A DNA stretch of 64,000 nucleotides from Gammaproteobacteria bacterium (GCA_013289615.1 JABCZO010000010.1:1-64000); one strand, 5' to 3'; numbered from the stretch's first letter, positions 40,760-51,747 are shown. Numbers and translations: made by a program. Notes: generated from the sequence alone by a model not told the origin.

Positions 40760-41491
40760 TCAAGCGTCGAGCGTTGCCGCCGCGTGGCCCGAGGCGGCGC
40801 TCGCGGTCTCGAGCAGCAGCGGCGCCAGCTGCGCTCGCAGTTTCTCGAGCGTCCAGCGGCTGGTCGGTCCCGACAGGTTGACCGCCGCCACCGGGCGGCC
40901 ACCCTTGCCCAGGATCGGCGCCCCGATCGTCAGGTCGCCCAGATAGCACTCCTGGCTTGCCCAGGCGTAGCCGAGCTCACGGGCGGCATCGATGATGTCG
41001 ATGATCCGCGGTATGTCCTGCAGCGTGTGCGTGGTCAGCTTGCGCAGTGTCGAACGCTCCAGGATCGCGCGCACTTCCGGGCGCGGCAGTGCCGACAGAT
41101 AGGCGCGCCCGGCGGCCGTGCAGTACATCGGCAGCCGCCGGCCGACCGACATATGGATGAAGAAGCGCTTGTGGCTCGGAAAGCGCGCGATGAACACCAT
41201 CTCGACGCCGTCGGGCTCCGACAGGCTGACCGATTCACCGGTCGCATGATTCAGGTCGGCCAGATGCATGGTCGCCTGCTCGAGCACCGTATGGCCGGCC
41301 AGGTACGGATAGCCGATGTCGAGGGTCTTGGGCGTCAGCGCCCAGCCATGCAGGCGGGCAACGCGCCGCAGGTAGCCCAGTTGCACCAGCGTATGCACGC
41401 AGCGCTGCGCCGAGCCTGCGGTGAGCCGCGCGGCGGCGGCGATCTCGGCCAGCCCCTGCACGCGACGCTCGGCCGAGAATGCCGCCAGCAC
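40760..41491 (-). CDS. IclR-family transcriptional regulator
   Basis: IclR HTH (VQGLAEIAAAARLTAGSAQRCVHTLVQLGYLRR) and effector domain; the frame continues upstream (...FNQSVEKAFAVLAAFS), so the 5' end is uncertain. Confidence 0.85.
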   Translation of the reverse strand: MLAAFSAERRVQGLAEIAAAARLTAGSAQRCVHTLVQLGYLRRVARLHGWALTPKTLDIGYPYLAGHTVLEQATMHLADLNHATGESVSLSEPDGVEMVFIARFPSHKRFFIHMSVGRRLPMYCTAAGRAYLSALPRPEVRAILERSTLRKLTTHTLQDIPRIIDIIDAARELGYAWASQECYLGDLTIGAPILGKGGRPVAAVNLSGPTSRWTLEKLRAQLAPLLLETASAASGHAAATLDA

Positions 41492-41746
41492 TGCAAACGC
41501 CTTCTCGACCGACTGATTGAACAGCCGATCGCGGCTGCGGGCGTCGACCGTTCGTGCGCCCCCGGCGGCCTTGCGGGTAGTGGCCGCGGGACGCGACTTG
41601 GGGCTCCTGGCGATGGTGGACTCGAGGTGCGAAGGATATGTCGGACAGGATAGCAGAGCAGCTGCCGGTAATTTTGCGTCGCCCTCGCCGCCTCTATATA
41701 TTTACCGCCTGATCGGCTTACAGGTCACCGAACCTACAGGTCAGCC

Positions 41747-42208
41747 ATGATCACACTGCGAATCAACGGCGAGAACCGCACCGTGGATGCGGCCGCCGAT
41801 GTGCCGCTGCTCTGGGCGCTGCGCGACCTGCTGGGCCTGACCGGCACCAAGTTCGGCTGCGGCATTGCCCAGTGCGGCGCCTGCACCGTGCATCTGGATG
41901 GCAAGGCGGTTCGCTCCTGCATGCTGCCGATCTCCTCGATCGGCGATCGGGCGATTACTACCATCGAAGGCGTTGGCAAGACGCCCATCGGGGCCAGCGT
42001 GCAGAAGGCATGGCTCGATCTGGAGGTGGTGCAATGCGGCTATTGCCAGTCCGGTCAGATCATGTCGGCGGCGGCGCTGCTGGCGGTAACGCCCAATCCT
42101 GATGACGCGGATATCGATGCCGCCATGTCCGGCAATATCTGCCGCTGCGGCACCTATGTGCGCATTCGCGCCGCGATCAAGCTCGCGGCCAAAGCCACGT
42201 CCGGATAG
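41747..42208 (+). CDS. (2Fe-2S)-binding subunit, isoquinoline 1-oxidoreductase alpha type
   Basis: [22 protein letters not shown] and [10 protein letters not shown]...[16 protein letters not shown]. Confidence 0.93.
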   Translation: MITLRINGENRTVDAAADVPLLWALRDLLGLTGTKFGCGIAQCGACTVHLDGKAVRSCMLPISSIGDRAITTIEGVGKTPIGASVQKAWLDLEVVQCGYCQSGQIMSAAALLAVTPNPDDADIDAAMSGNICRCGTYVRIRAAIKLAAKATSG

Positions 42209-42238
42209 CCCTCCGGTCGCACAGCACCTGCGCTGCCC

Positions 42239-44437
42239 ATGAGCACCGTGATCGATCGGAAAGACGGCGTGCACTCGCCACGTCGGCGTGCGCTGCTGCA
42301 GGTGGGTGCTGCCGCTGCCGGCGGGCTGCTGTTTGGTTTCGAGACCGTTCGCGCCGCGGCGGACGAGGCAGGACGGCGCGGCAGCGGGAGCGTCTTTGCG
42401 CCCAATGCGTTCATCCGCATCGATACGCATGGCAGGATCACGCTGATCATGCCGCAGGTCGAGATGGGCCAGGGCGTCTATACCTCTCTGGCGATGATCC
42501 TGGCCGAAGAACTGGACGCCGCGTTCGAGCAGATAGTGCTGGAAGCCGCGCCGCCGAACGAGAAGCTCTACGCCAATCCGACGTTTGGCGTGCAGGCCAC
42601 CGGCAACTCCAACTCGATCCGCGCTTTCTGGATGCCGCTGCGCAAGGCGGCCGCGGCCACGCGTTCCCTGCTGGTGCAGGCGGCCGCAAGAACCTGGAAA
42701 GTCGATCCCGGCAGCTGCAGCACCGACAGCAGCAGCGTGATTCACGCTGCCAGCGGGCGCAAACTCGCCTATGGCGCGCTGGCCGGGGCCGCGATGGCCG
42801 GTACGGTACCGGCTGATCCGCCGCTCAAGTCGATCCAGCAATTCAAGCTGATCGGCAAGCCGCTCAAACGCCTGGATACGCCCGACAAGGTCAACGGCGT
42901 CGCCGCCTTCGGCATCGATGCGCTGCCGGCGGGTGTGAAGTTCGCGACCCTTGCAGCCTGCCCGGTGTTCGGCGGCTCGGTACAGCACGTGGATGATCGC
43001 GCCGCCAGGGCTGTTCCCGGGGTGCGCCAGGTGGTCGTGCTGGATAACCTGGTCGCGGTGGTCGGCGATCACACCTGGGCCGCGATGCGGGGCCTGGCGG
43101 CCCTCGACATCGTCTGGAACGAAGGCGTGAACGCGCACCTCGATCAGGCGCAGATCTGGGACCAGATCGCCACGGCCAGCAACGCCGCCGGCGCGGTCGC
43201 CAAATCGGTCGGTGATGCCGACAAGGGCCTGGCCGCCGGCCAGAAATTGGAGGCGGTGTATCGATTGCCGTTCCTCGCGCACGCGCCGATGGAACCAATG
43301 AATTGCACCGTGCACGTGCGCCCGGACGGCTGCGAGATCTGGGTCGGCACGCAGGTGGCCGCTCGCACCCAGGCCATCGCCGCGAAAGTCTGCAACCTGC
43401 CGCTCGACAAGGTCATCGTGCACAATCATCTGCTCGGCGGCGGCTTCGGGCGGCGGCTGGAAGTGGACGGCACCGAGAAGGCGGTGCGCGTGGCACAGCA
43501 CGTCGATGGCCCGGTGAAGGTCATCTGGAGCCGGGAAGAGGACATCCAGCACGACATCTATCGCCCGCTTTACTACGACCGGCTTGCGGCCAGCGTCTCC
43601 GACGGCAGGATCAACGGCTGGCACCATCGCATTACCGGCTCAGCGGTCATCGCCCGCTGGCTACCGCCGGCCTTCCAGAAGGGTATCGACATCGACGCGG
43701 TCGACTCTGCGGTCGACATCCCTTACGACATCCCCAATTTGCGCATCGAGTACGTGCGCGATGAACCGCCCGGCGTCCCGACCGGTTTCTGGCGCGGCGT
43801 CGGACCCGACAACAACGTCTTCGCGATCGAATCGTTCATCGACGAACTGGCGGCGGCCTCGCACAAGGACCCGGTCGCGTTTCGCCGCAACCTGCTGCAG
43901 GGTAAGCCGCGGCTGCAGACGGTGCTGGATCTTGCCGCCGGCAAGGCCGGCTGGGGCAGCCCGCTGCCGCAACGGCCCGGGCAGCGCAGCGGGCGCGGCA
44001 TTGCAGCGCAGATCGCCTTCGCAAGCTTCATCGCCACCGTTGCCGAGGTCGAGGTCGGCAGTGATGGCGAGGTTCGGGTGCGACGCATCGTCTGCTGCGT
44101 TGACACCGGCATCGTGGTCAATCCGGATACGGTGATCGCGCAGGTGCAAGGCGGCCTGATCTTCGGCCTGACGGCGGCGCTCTATGGCTCGATTACCATC
44201 GGTAAAGGGCGCGTGCAGCAAACCAATTTCAACGACTACCGCATGCTGCGCATCGATCAGGCGCCGGCGATCGAAGTTCATCTGCTGCCGAGCGAGGCGC
44301 CGCCCGGCGGCATCGGTGAAACCGGCACCGCCGCGGCGCCGCCAGCCGTTGGCAATGCCATCTATGCCGCCACCGGGATTCGCCTGCGCCAGTTGCCAAT
44401 CGACCGGGACATCCTGGCCGGACGGAGAAAGCAATGA
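42239..44437 (+). CDS. Molybdopterin-binding subunit, isoquinoline 1-oxidoreductase beta type, Tat signal
   Basis: SPRRRALLQVGAAAAGG; MPQVEMGQGVYTSLAMILAEELD; VHNHLLGGGFGRRLEVD; GIGETGTAAAPPAVGNAIYAATG. Confidence 0.93.
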   Translation: MSTVIDRKDGVHSPRRRALLQVGAAAAGGLLFGFETVRAAADEAGRRGSGSVFAPNAFIRIDTHGRITLIMPQVEMGQGVYTSLAMILAEELDAAFEQIVLEAAPPNEKLYANPTFGVQATGNSNSIRAFWMPLRKAAAATRSLLVQAAARTWKVDPGSCSTDSSSVIHAASGRKLAYGALAGAAMAGTVPADPPLKSIQQFKLIGKPLKRLDTPDKVNGVAAFGIDALPAGVKFATLAACPVFGGSVQHVDDRAARAVPGVRQVVVLDNLVAVVGDHTWAAMRGLAALDIVWNEGVNAHLDQAQIWDQIATASNAAGAVAKSVGDADKGLAAGQKLEAVYRLPFLAHAPMEPMNCTVHVRPDGCEIWVGTQVAARTQAIAAKVCNLPLDKVIVHNHLLGGGFGRRLEVDGTEKAVRVAQHVDGPVKVIWSREEDIQHDIYRPLYYDRLAASVSDGRINGWHHRITGSAVIARWLPPAFQKGIDIDAVDSAVDIPYDIPNLRIEYVRDEPPGVPTGFWRGVGPDNNVFAIESFIDELAAASHKDPVAFRRNLLQGKPRLQTVLDLAAGKAGWGSPLPQRPGQRSGRGIAAQIAFASFIATVAEVEVGSDGEVRVRRIVCCVDTGIVVNPDTVIAQVQGGLIFGLTAALYGSITIGKGRVQQTNFNDYRMLRIDQAPAIEVHLLPSEAPPGGIGETGTAAAPPAVGNAIYAATGIRLRQLPIDRDILAGRRKQ

Positions 44438-45816
44438 CGACGTTACGGGCACAATCGGGCGCGGCGGCAGTCAGGACCCTCATTGTCGTTGCGCTGGTGG
44501 CACTGCTCGGGCTGATCGTGTACCTGGCGCGTGCGGTCTCGGGCGGGCCGATGGATTTCGCCGAGCGTGGCACTGCTCCTGCCGCCGGCTATAGCGGCGC
44601 GGACCCGACCGGCGTCCCGGCCGAGTTGGCCGGCGCGAGCCTCACAGCTCGTGGCGAGTACCTGACGCGTGCGGCCGACTGTGAGGCCTGCCACACCAGC
44701 AACGGCGGCCAGCGATTCGCGGGCGGCCGGGCGTTCGTGCTGCCGATCGGCACTTTGTTTTCGCCCAATATCACCCCGGACGCCGACACCGGTATCGGCA
44801 GCTGGAGCGATGCGGATTTTCTGCGAGCGGTCCACCGCGGCATCGCGCGCGATGGCACGCGGCTCTATCCCGCCTTTCCCTATGCCTCCTACACCTATCT
44901 GTCGGACAACGACGTCGCCGCAATCAAGGCTTATCTTTTCTCGCTGCCACCGGTGCGTGCCGTCGCGCCCGCCAACACGCTGGCGTTCCCGTTCAATCAG
45001 CGCTGGCTGATGGCGCTATGGTCATCGATGTTCAATCCGGACCGCCGATTCAGTGCGAATGCTGCGATGAGCCCGCAATGGAACCGGGGGGCGTACGTTG
45101 CCGAGGCACTGGAACATTGCGGCGAGTGCCATACCCCGCGCAACCTGTTGCAGGCCCTGAACCATCGAAAGAAGTATGCCGGCGGCACCATCGACGGCTG
45201 GCACGCCTATAACATTACCGGCGACAAGGAGAGCGGTGTCGGCGCATGGAGCGACAGCGAACTGGCGCAGTACCTCTCGGCCGGGCACGCCTCAGGCCAT
45301 GGCACCGCGGCAGGTCCGATGGCAGAAGCGGTCGACGTCAGCCTGCATTACCTTACTCAGGCGGACATCGACGCCCTCGCCGCGTATGTGCGCAGCGTGC
45401 CGGCGATCGCCAGCAGCGATGTGCCGGCACGACTGGCAGGCCCGGCGCCGGCGTCCCACTCGCAAGGGGTGACGGCAGGCATCGACCCGCGCGGCAAGGA
45501 AATCTTCGAGGGCGCCTGTGTCGGCTGCCACGGCTGGACCGGGGTCAGCCCGTTGACCCCCTATGCGACACTGATCGGTGCGCGCGCGGTGAACGATCCA
45601 AGCGCGATGAACGTGGTGCAGGTCCTGCTCGACGGCGAACGGCGCGGCAATGATCCGGCCGATCCGTTCATGCCCTCGTTCCAAGGCGCGTACTCCGACA
45701 CCGAGATTGCCGCCGTCGCCAACTACGTCGTGGCCCGATTCGGCAGCCAGCCATCGAAGGTCACGCCCGAACAGGTGGCGGCGCGGCGACAGCAGGCCAG
45801 GTCTTCGGGCACCTAG
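44434..45816 (+). CDS. Triheme cytochrome c (ADH cytochrome-subunit type)
   Basis: Three CxxCH motifs (CEACH, CGECH, CVGCH), N-terminal TM, ATGA overlap with the molybdo-subunit. Confidence 0.92.
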   Translation: MTTLRAQSGAAAVRTLIVVALVALLGLIVYLARAVSGGPMDFAERGTAPAAGYSGADPTGVPAELAGASLTARGEYLTRAADCEACHTSNGGQRFAGGRAFVLPIGTLFSPNITPDADTGIGSWSDADFLRAVHRGIARDGTRLYPAFPYASYTYLSDNDVAAIKAYLFSLPPVRAVAPANTLAFPFNQRWLMALWSSMFNPDRRFSANAAMSPQWNRGAYVAEALEHCGECHTPRNLLQALNHRKKYAGGTIDGWHAYNITGDKESGVGAWSDSELAQYLSAGHASGHGTAAGPMAEAVDVSLHYLTQADIDALAAYVRSVPAIASSDVPARLAGPAPASHSQGVTAGIDPRGKEIFEGACVGCHGWTGVSPLTPYATLIGARAVNDPSAMNVVQVLLDGERRGNDPADPFMPSFQGAYSDTEIAAVANYVVARFGSQPSKVTPEQVAARRQQARSSGT

Positions 45817-45825
45817 GCAAGTCGA

Positions 45826-47280
45826 TCAGACCGCGATACAGGCGTTGCGGCCGCTGTTCTTCGCCTTGTAGAGCGCCGCGTCGGCGCGGTCGAACACCGT
45901 GTCCACGGTGTCACCCTCGCGCAGCGCCGTGAGCCCGCATGACACCGTCACCTGCACTGGCGTGCCGTGAAAATGGAACCGCAGCGATTCGACGGCGACA
46001 CGCATCTCCTCCGCCGCCAGCAGCGCATCGCCGAGCTCGCTGCCCACCAGCAGGCTCACAAACTCCTCGCCGCCAAAGCGGGCGAAGAAATCAACTTCGC
46101 GCCGGCCGCGACTCAACGCAATCGCGACCTCGCGCAACACGGCGTCGCCGCCACGATGGCCGCAGGCATCGTTGATCGACTTGAAGCGATCGATGTCCCA
46201 GACCAGGATCGCCACCGGGTGTTGAAAGCGTTTCCAGCGCGCCAGTTCCTCGGCGAAGCGCTCGTCGAACGACACCCGGTTGGAGACGCGGGTCAGCGTA
46301 TCGATGCGCGAGCGCAGTTTCTCCAGATCCAGATTGCGGCTCAGCTCGCGCGACTCCTTCTCGAGCACCGCCAGCCGCGAATGCATGCGCTCCGAGCGCG
46401 CCGCGTTCTCGGCGAAGCGATTGCGCTCGCGCTCGCGAAATTCACGCACATTGCTCGCCACCACCTCGAGGCGTTCGGTCACCAGTGCGCGCAGCGCCGC
46501 CAGGTCATCGAGCGTTCGCACCTCATCGGTCATGCGCGTCATCTGCGTCAGCAGCCCGATATCGAGCGTCTCGCGGTCCCGGTGGTCGCGGGCCCGCTCG
46601 GCGCTCTCGCCCGACAGGAACTTCGCCATCTCCCCGAGGCGTTCGGTCACCTGTGCCAGCGTCACAACCGCCTCCGCCCGCTCGCGGGCGATCGCGGCAC
46701 TGTGCTGGGCAACCAGATCGCTGACACGCAGCAGCACGGCGGCGAGGGCGGCATCGTCGGCGGCAGCGGCAAGATCGCTGCGCAGCGCCGTCAGATCGGC
46801 GCCGCGTGTATCGGATTGACCGAGCCGGTCGATCAGCATATCAACGGCCTGGCAGCTCGACTGCCAGCGCCGTTCCGGCACCGGGCCTGCACTGCTGGCA
46901 ACCGGCGATAGTGGTGCGGGTGCCGGCAGCGGCGACGGCAGCGGCGACGGCAGCGTCGCCGGCGCTACCGCGGCAGGTTTCTCCACCGCCATGATCACGC
47001 CGGTCAGTGAATCAAACAGTGCCTTGAGCTGCGGCTCGTCGGCATCGCGACGGGTCGCGGCGCACAGGGTCTCGAGCTGCCTATCCAGGCGCGCATCGTT
47101 GCCCATCGCCGCTGCACACAGCCGCTGCACCAGCCGCCGCAGGATCTGCTCGATCCCGCGCCAGCGGCGTTCCTCGGTCTCCATCTCGCGCAGCGCGTCG
47201 AGATGTCGTTTTCTCCAGTCGACGGCTTCGGCCACGCGACACTCGCCTACGGTGATAGTCAACGAGGCTATCGGCCGCAA
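45826..47280 (-). CDS. Diguanylate cyclase (GGDEF)
   Basis: DTLTRVSNRVSFDERFAEEL...AILVWDIDRFKSINDACGHRGGDAVLREVA...FARFGGEEF. Confidence 0.92.
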   Translation of the reverse strand: MRPIASLTITVGECRVAEAVDWRKRHLDALREMETEERRWRGIEQILRRLVQRLCAAAMGNDARLDRQLETLCAATRRDADEPQLKALFDSLTGVIMAVEKPAAVAPATLPSPLPSPLPAPAPLSPVASSAGPVPERRWQSSCQAVDMLIDRLGQSDTRGADLTALRSDLAAAADDAALAAVLLRVSDLVAQHSAAIARERAEAVVTLAQVTERLGEMAKFLSGESAERARDHRDRETLDIGLLTQMTRMTDEVRTLDDLAALRALVTERLEVVASNVREFRERERNRFAENAARSERMHSRLAVLEKESRELSRNLDLEKLRSRIDTLTRVSNRVSFDERFAEELARWKRFQHPVAILVWDIDRFKSINDACGHRGGDAVLREVAIALSRGRREVDFFARFGGEEFVSLLVGSELGDALLAAEEMRVAVESLRFHFHGTPVQVTVSCGLTALREGDTVDTVFDRADAALYKAKNSGRNACIAV

Positions 47281-47399
47281 ACGGCCTGGCTTGAGCTCGC
47301 GGCGGCGACATCGCCTGAGCCGGCTTAGCGCTGCCTGTCAGTTCAATAACTTACCTTCCCGCTCGACGAACGAGCGCTGAGCGGGCCTGGCAAGCGCTG

Positions 47400-48269
47400 C
47401 TATCGCGTCAGGCGCTTGCGGATTGACAACAGTTCGCGCCGGCGCTCGGGGCTGCTCTTCGGATAGGTCATCTTCAGGGCTTCGAGCGCGTCCAGGACGA
47501 CCCGGGAGACGATCAAGCGCGAGTTCTTCCGGTCGTCGGCGGGAACGATATACCAGGGGGCTTGCCTGGTGCTGGTGGCACTCAGGCAATCCTCATAGGC
47601 CTTCATATATTGCTTCCAGTAACCGCGCTCCTCGAGGTCGGCCAGGCTGAATTTCCAGTTCTTCTCCGGGTTGTCGATGCGCTCGAGGAAGCGCTTGCGC
47701 TGCTCGTCCCTGGACAGGTGCAGGAAGAACTTGATGATGCGGGTGCCGTTCTGGTGCAGATGCCCCTCCAGCCCGACAATGGATCGATAGCGCTTGTGCC
47801 AGATGGCTTTCTCGCTCGATGGCGCATCCGGCAACCCCTCGCTGCGCAGGATCTGCGGGTGCACGCGCACGATCAGCACCTCCTCGTAGTACGAGCGATT
47901 GAAGATGCCGATCCGGCCGCGTTCGGGCAGTTCACGGGTGGTGCGCCAGAGAAAATCATGCTGCAACTCCATCGGGTTCGGATGCTTGAAGCTGACTACC
48001 TGGCAGCCCTGCGGGTTGACCCCGGACATCACATGCCGGATCACGCTATCCTTGCCGGCCGCGTCCATCGCCTGGAAGATCAGCAGGATCGCGTGGCTGT
48101 TGGACGCGTACAAAAGCTGCTGTAGCGCGCTCAACTGCGCCACCTGCTCGCCGAGCAGTCTCTGATAGTGATGCTCTGACTTGTAAGCGGGCGCCACGCG
48201 GGTCGGCCACTTGCGCAGCTTGACCTCCTCGCCTTCGCGTACCTGGAAATGGCTGGGATTAAATTTCAT
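47400..48269 (-). CDS. Polyphosphate kinase 2 family (PPK2)
   Basis: [76 protein letters not shown]. Confidence 0.93.
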   Translation of the reverse strand: MKFNPSHFQVREGEEVKLRKWPTRVAPAYKSEHHYQRLLGEQVAQLSALQQLLYASNSHAILLIFQAMDAAGKDSVIRHVMSGVNPQGCQVVSFKHPNPMELQHDFLWRTTRELPERGRIGIFNRSYYEEVLIVRVHPQILRSEGLPDAPSSEKAIWHKRYRSIVGLEGHLHQNGTRIIKFFLHLSRDEQRKRFLERIDNPEKNWKFSLADLEERGYWKQYMKAYEDCLSATSTRQAPWYIVPADDRKNSRLIVSRVVLDALEALKMTYPKSSPERRRELLSIRKRLTR

Positions 48270-49266
48270 CGCGATCCCCTGTCGATGGTAGCAGCACGGC
48301 AGCGCCCTCGAAGCGCCCGGCCCGCAGGTCGGCCAGCGCCTGATTCGCCTGTTGCAACGGATAGGACGTGGTTTGGGTGACGATTCCGATTTCCGGCGCC
48401 AGCCGCAGGAAATCCAGGCCGTCCTGGCGCGTGAGATTGGCGACCGACAGCAGTTGCCGCTCCTCCCACAGTAATCGATAGGGGAAGGCCGGGATATCGC
48501 TCATATGGATCCCGGCACACACCACGCGCCCGCCCTTGCGCACCGCCCTGAGCGCCAGCGGCACCAGATCGCCGAGCGTGGCGTAGATGATCGCGGCATC
48601 GAGCGGCTCGGGCGGCGGCTGGTCGGATCCGCCGGCCCAGCTCGCGCCCAGTCGCCGGGCGAAGCCCTGCGTGGCCACATCGCCCGGGCGGGTGAAGGCA
48701 AACACCGATCGCCCCTGCCAGCGCGCAACCTGCGCGACGATGTGCGCCGCGGCACCGAATCCGTACAGCCCGAGCTTTTTCCCGTCACCGGCGATCCGCA
48801 GCGATCGCCACCCGATCAGTCCGGCGCACAGCAAAGGCGCCAGTGCCACCGCGTCACCGCTCTCGCCGAGTGCAAACGCATAGCGCGCATCGGCAATGGT
48901 CGCGGTGGCGAAGCCACCGTCACGTGTATAGCCGGTGAACAGCGGCGCATCGCACAGATTTTCCCGGCCGCCGATGCAATACGCGCACACCCCGCAGGTA
49001 TGCCCGAGCCACGGAATACCGACGCGCTGATCGATGCGCAGCGCATGAACCCCCGGCCCGATGGCATCGATCCGGCCGATGATTTCATGACCCGGAATGA
49101 TCGGCAGCCTTGGATCGGGCAGTTCGCCGTCGACGACGTGCAGGTCGGTACGGCACACGCCGCAGGCGGCCACCCGGACGCGAATCTGGCCCGGTCCGGG
49201 CAAGCGCTCGGGAAGCTCGCTCCATTCCAGGGCGCCGCTCAGCCGCTTCAGCACCATCGCCTGCAT
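48259..49266 (-). CDS. Zinc-dependent alcohol dehydrogenase
   Basis: [35 protein letters not shown]; structural Zn [27 protein letters not shown]. Confidence 0.93.
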   Translation of the reverse strand: MQAMVLKRLSGALEWSELPERLPGPGQIRVRVAACGVCRTDLHVVDGELPDPRLPIIPGHEIIGRIDAIGPGVHALRIDQRVGIPWLGHTCGVCAYCIGGRENLCDAPLFTGYTRDGGFATATIADARYAFALGESGDAVALAPLLCAGLIGWRSLRIAGDGKKLGLYGFGAAAHIVAQVARWQGRSVFAFTRPGDVATQGFARRLGASWAGGSDQPPPEPLDAAIIYATLGDLVPLALRAVRKGGRVVCAGIHMSDIPAFPYRLLWEERQLLSVANLTRQDGLDFLRLAPEIGIVTQTTSYPLQQANQALADLRAGRFEGAAVLLPSTGDRDEI

Positions 49267-49294
49267 TGTTTACAGCGGCTCCGCGCCCGGCTGC

Positions 49295-49322
49295 GTACGC
49301 CAGCGTACAGACTGCACCGCGC
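49295..49322. promoter_or_regulatory. Inverted repeat GTACG-CCAG-CGTAC upstream of the adh-ppk2 pair
   Basis: gtacgccagcgtacagactgcaccgcgc; shares GTACG-N4-CGTAC and CGTACAGA...CACCGCGC with 60081-60128. Confidence 0.5.
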
Positions 49323-49468
49323 TTGATCCTTAGGCTAGTTGAGAGCTCGACACTATCTGAAGGCGACGACGGATGCTGGAAACCATTTCCGTGTTGATGC
49401 ACATCATTCGCGGCCGCAATCCGCTCTAGGTGCAGCCGTCGATGAACGCCCCCGCTACCTCGCCCCGC

Positions 49469-49795
49469 CTATCGGCCGCGCGAACGCGACGGCAGCGACG
49501 GCATGGGTCGCGACGCCGATGCTGGTCGATAGGCGGGATGTGGTGCTGCGTGGCCATCCGCTCGGCCAGCGCGATCGTCCGGTCGTCCACCGCGATCGTA
49601 TCCGCGTCGTGGCAGGCCGACTCCGTAGCCGGGCCCCCAACCGCCATAGTCATAGCCATACGGCTCATAGAAGCCCACGTCGTAGCCGACGCTGGCGCCA
49701 CCGCCGTAGCCCCCGCCCGCCACGCAGCCGGCCAGTGCTGCGAGCCATGCCAGGATCAGTGCGCGCCGCGACCGACGATTCATTAGGATTTTCAT
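49469..49795 (-). CDS. Small Gly/Tyr-rich lipoprotein
   Basis: MKILMNRRSRRALILAWLAALAGCVAGGGYGGGASVGYDVGFYEPYGYDYGGWGPGYG...; lipobox LAGC; ATGA overlap with the VOC gene stop. Confidence 0.6.
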   Translation of the reverse strand: MKILMNRRSRRALILAWLAALAGCVAGGGYGGGASVGYDVGFYEPYGYDYGGWGPGYGVGLPRRGYDRGGRPDDRAGRADGHAAPHPAYRPASASRPMPSLPSRSRGR

Positions 49796-50718
49796 TTCGC
49801 GGTGTCCTTGCTGTCGGCGTCGGTCCACTCCAGCAACCCGAACGGTGCGCCGGCAGGATCGGCCACGACCGCGACCAGACCACCGTGCCGGTCGCGAAAC
49901 GGCTGTACCAGCACACGACCCCCGAGCGACGCGACCCGGGTGATCGTGTCGGTCGCACTGGTGACGCGCACGAAGTTGAGCCAGTGCGGGTGGCGCTTGG
50001 CCGCGCCGCCGGCCGGCAGGGTGTTCAGGCTGGCGCGCGCCACATCCTCGCTGGACAGCACGATATGCATCGCGCCGTCCTCGCCCGGCATCTCGAACAC
50101 CTCGTAGCCAAATACGTTCTGGTAGAACGCCGCGTCCTGGTCCGGATCGCGCGTCAGGACCGAGCTCCAGATCCACTCGCCGGGCGCCGCCAGTACATCC
50201 TCCGGATCGCCGCTGGAGGATTGCAGCACCGCGAACACCGCCCCCTGCGGATCGGCGAATACCGCCTGGCGGCCGCGCTCGGCGTACAGGCGCGGCGGCG
50301 CCAGCAGCTTGCCGCCGTGCGCCAGGATGCTGTGCTCGGCGTCGGCCACATCGCGCACCGAGATGAAGGTTAGCCACGCCGGCTGGCGCTGCTCGCCGCT
50401 GCGAAGCGTGTGCTGATACAGGCCGCCGACCGGCCGCCCGTCGAGCAGCGCCACCGAGTAGTCGCTCGCTCCGGTGTGAATGTCGTTGAAGCTCCAGCCG
50501 AACAGCGCGCCGTAGAAGCGTTTCGCGGCGGCCAGGTCCGGCGTCACGAGATCCGCCCAGATCACCTTGCCGGCGTGGCGTTCGCTGCTGGCGGGCTGCA
50601 CCAGCGGTGGCAGCACGAAGCTCGCCGCGGCGGCGACTGCCACCAGCGCGACGCTCAGCAGCGCACCGAGGCTCAGTCGCACCAAAACGCCGTCTTTACC
50701 CCGATGTCGTCCATTCAT
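49792..50718 (-). CDS. Two-domain VOC (glyoxalase-like) protein with signal/TM
   Basis: Two repeats (VIWADLVTPDLAAAKRFYGALFGWSF and WSSVLTRDPDQDAAFYQNVFGYEVF). Confidence 0.88.
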   Translation of the reverse strand: MNGRHRGKDGVLVRLSLGALLSVALVAVAAAASFVLPPLVQPASSERHAGKVIWADLVTPDLAAAKRFYGALFGWSFNDIHTGASDYSVALLDGRPVGGLYQHTLRSGEQRQPAWLTFISVRDVADAEHSILAHGGKLLAPPRLYAERGRQAVFADPQGAVFAVLQSSSGDPEDVLAAPGEWIWSSVLTRDPDQDAAFYQNVFGYEVFEMPGEDGAMHIVLSSEDVARASLNTLPAGGAAKRHPHWLNFVRVTSATDTITRVASLGGRVLVQPFRDRHGGLVAVVADPAGAPFGLLEWTDADSKDTAK

Positions 50719-50838
50719 GCTGTGGCCCCCGGATTGCGCCCAGGCAATCGCCCAAGCTTACCCCCGGCCAGCGCGCCGAGTGATTCGCCGCTCGCTGATC
50801 TGAACGGTAAACTTCGCCTACAACGACAGGCGCCGCGT

Positions 50839-51747
50839 TCACAGCCCGTGCGACAGAGCCTCGAAGCCGGATACGACGTCGAACAGTTCCTCGTCGATCG
50901 AGCTCTGGCGCAGGCGGTGAAAGTTCGCATTCATATCGACCAGCAATTCATCGATGTTTTTCTCTGCCCGCTGCATGGCCGCCAGGCGGCTGGCATTCTC
51001 GCTGGCGAGCGACTCGGCGCAGGCGCGAAACAACGACACGAACAGATATTCGCCAATCAGGGCCTGCAATGTCGTGGTTGCCATGCCCAACACCTCGGGC
51101 AGATTGCGCGTCGGCCAGTGCCGCTGCATCAGCCCGCGGCGCCAGGCCGCATCCAAAGGCAGCAGGCGCTCGGTCGCCGGGGTATAGATCGCGCCCGAGC
51201 TTGGCCGGTTATAGAACAGATAGAGCTCGGCGCCGCGGCCGGACGCCGCAAATGCATCGGCCTCGCGCAGAATCTGCGCCACCAGCGCGGTGATCGCGGC
51301 CACCGAGGCGGGGACGGCGAATACACCGGCGGCCGCGAGACCGGCGTCTGCCAGCCGAGCCTGCACGCGCTCGCCCACTGCCCAGACCTGGACTGGTTGG
51401 TGAACTGCCGCCAGCGTGTCGAGGGCGTGAATGGCGATCGCATCGTTGAACTGGCCCACTAGGCCCTGGTCGGAACCGAACACGATCGCACCGATGGCGC
51501 GGCCGCGTGTCGGTCCGGATGCGTCGGCCGCCGGCGCCGCCACCGCGGGGGCCGGGGTCGACCTATCCTGGCGGAAGCTCGCGCTCAGGCCGAGTTCCAC
51601 AGTGCGAAGGTAATCGGCCAGTGCAGCGACCGATCTTTCGTATTGCACAATGCTCGATGCCGCCACGGCTTTCATCGTGCGCACCACCGATCCGAGCTCG
51701 CCGGCGCTTTCGATCTTGCGCCGCAGAGCGGCACTCGAGTCGCTCAC
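50839..51747 (-). CDS. atpG: N-type F-ATPase gamma subunit
   Basis: [40 protein letters not shown]...; GTGA overlap with atpA. Confidence 0.88.
   Translation of the reverse strand: MSDSSAALRRKIESAGELGSVVRTMKAVAASSIVQYERSVAALADYLRTVELGLSASFRQDRSTPAPAVAAPAADASGPTRGRAIGAIVFGSDQGLVGQFNDAIAIHALDTLAAVHQPVQVWAVGERVQARLADAGLAAAGVFAVPASVAAITALVAQILREADAFAASGRGAELYLFYNRPSSGAIYTPATERLLPLDAAWRRGLMQRHWPTRNLPEVLGMATTTLQALIGEYLFVSLFRACAESLASENASRLAAMQRAEKNIDELLVDMNANFHRLRQSSIDEELFDVVSGFEALSHGL

Noticed and set aside
41741-43627. 628-aa minus-strand ORF
   Set aside because: Antisense to the Fe-S and molybdopterin subunits; low-complexity Arg/His/Gly-rich translation.
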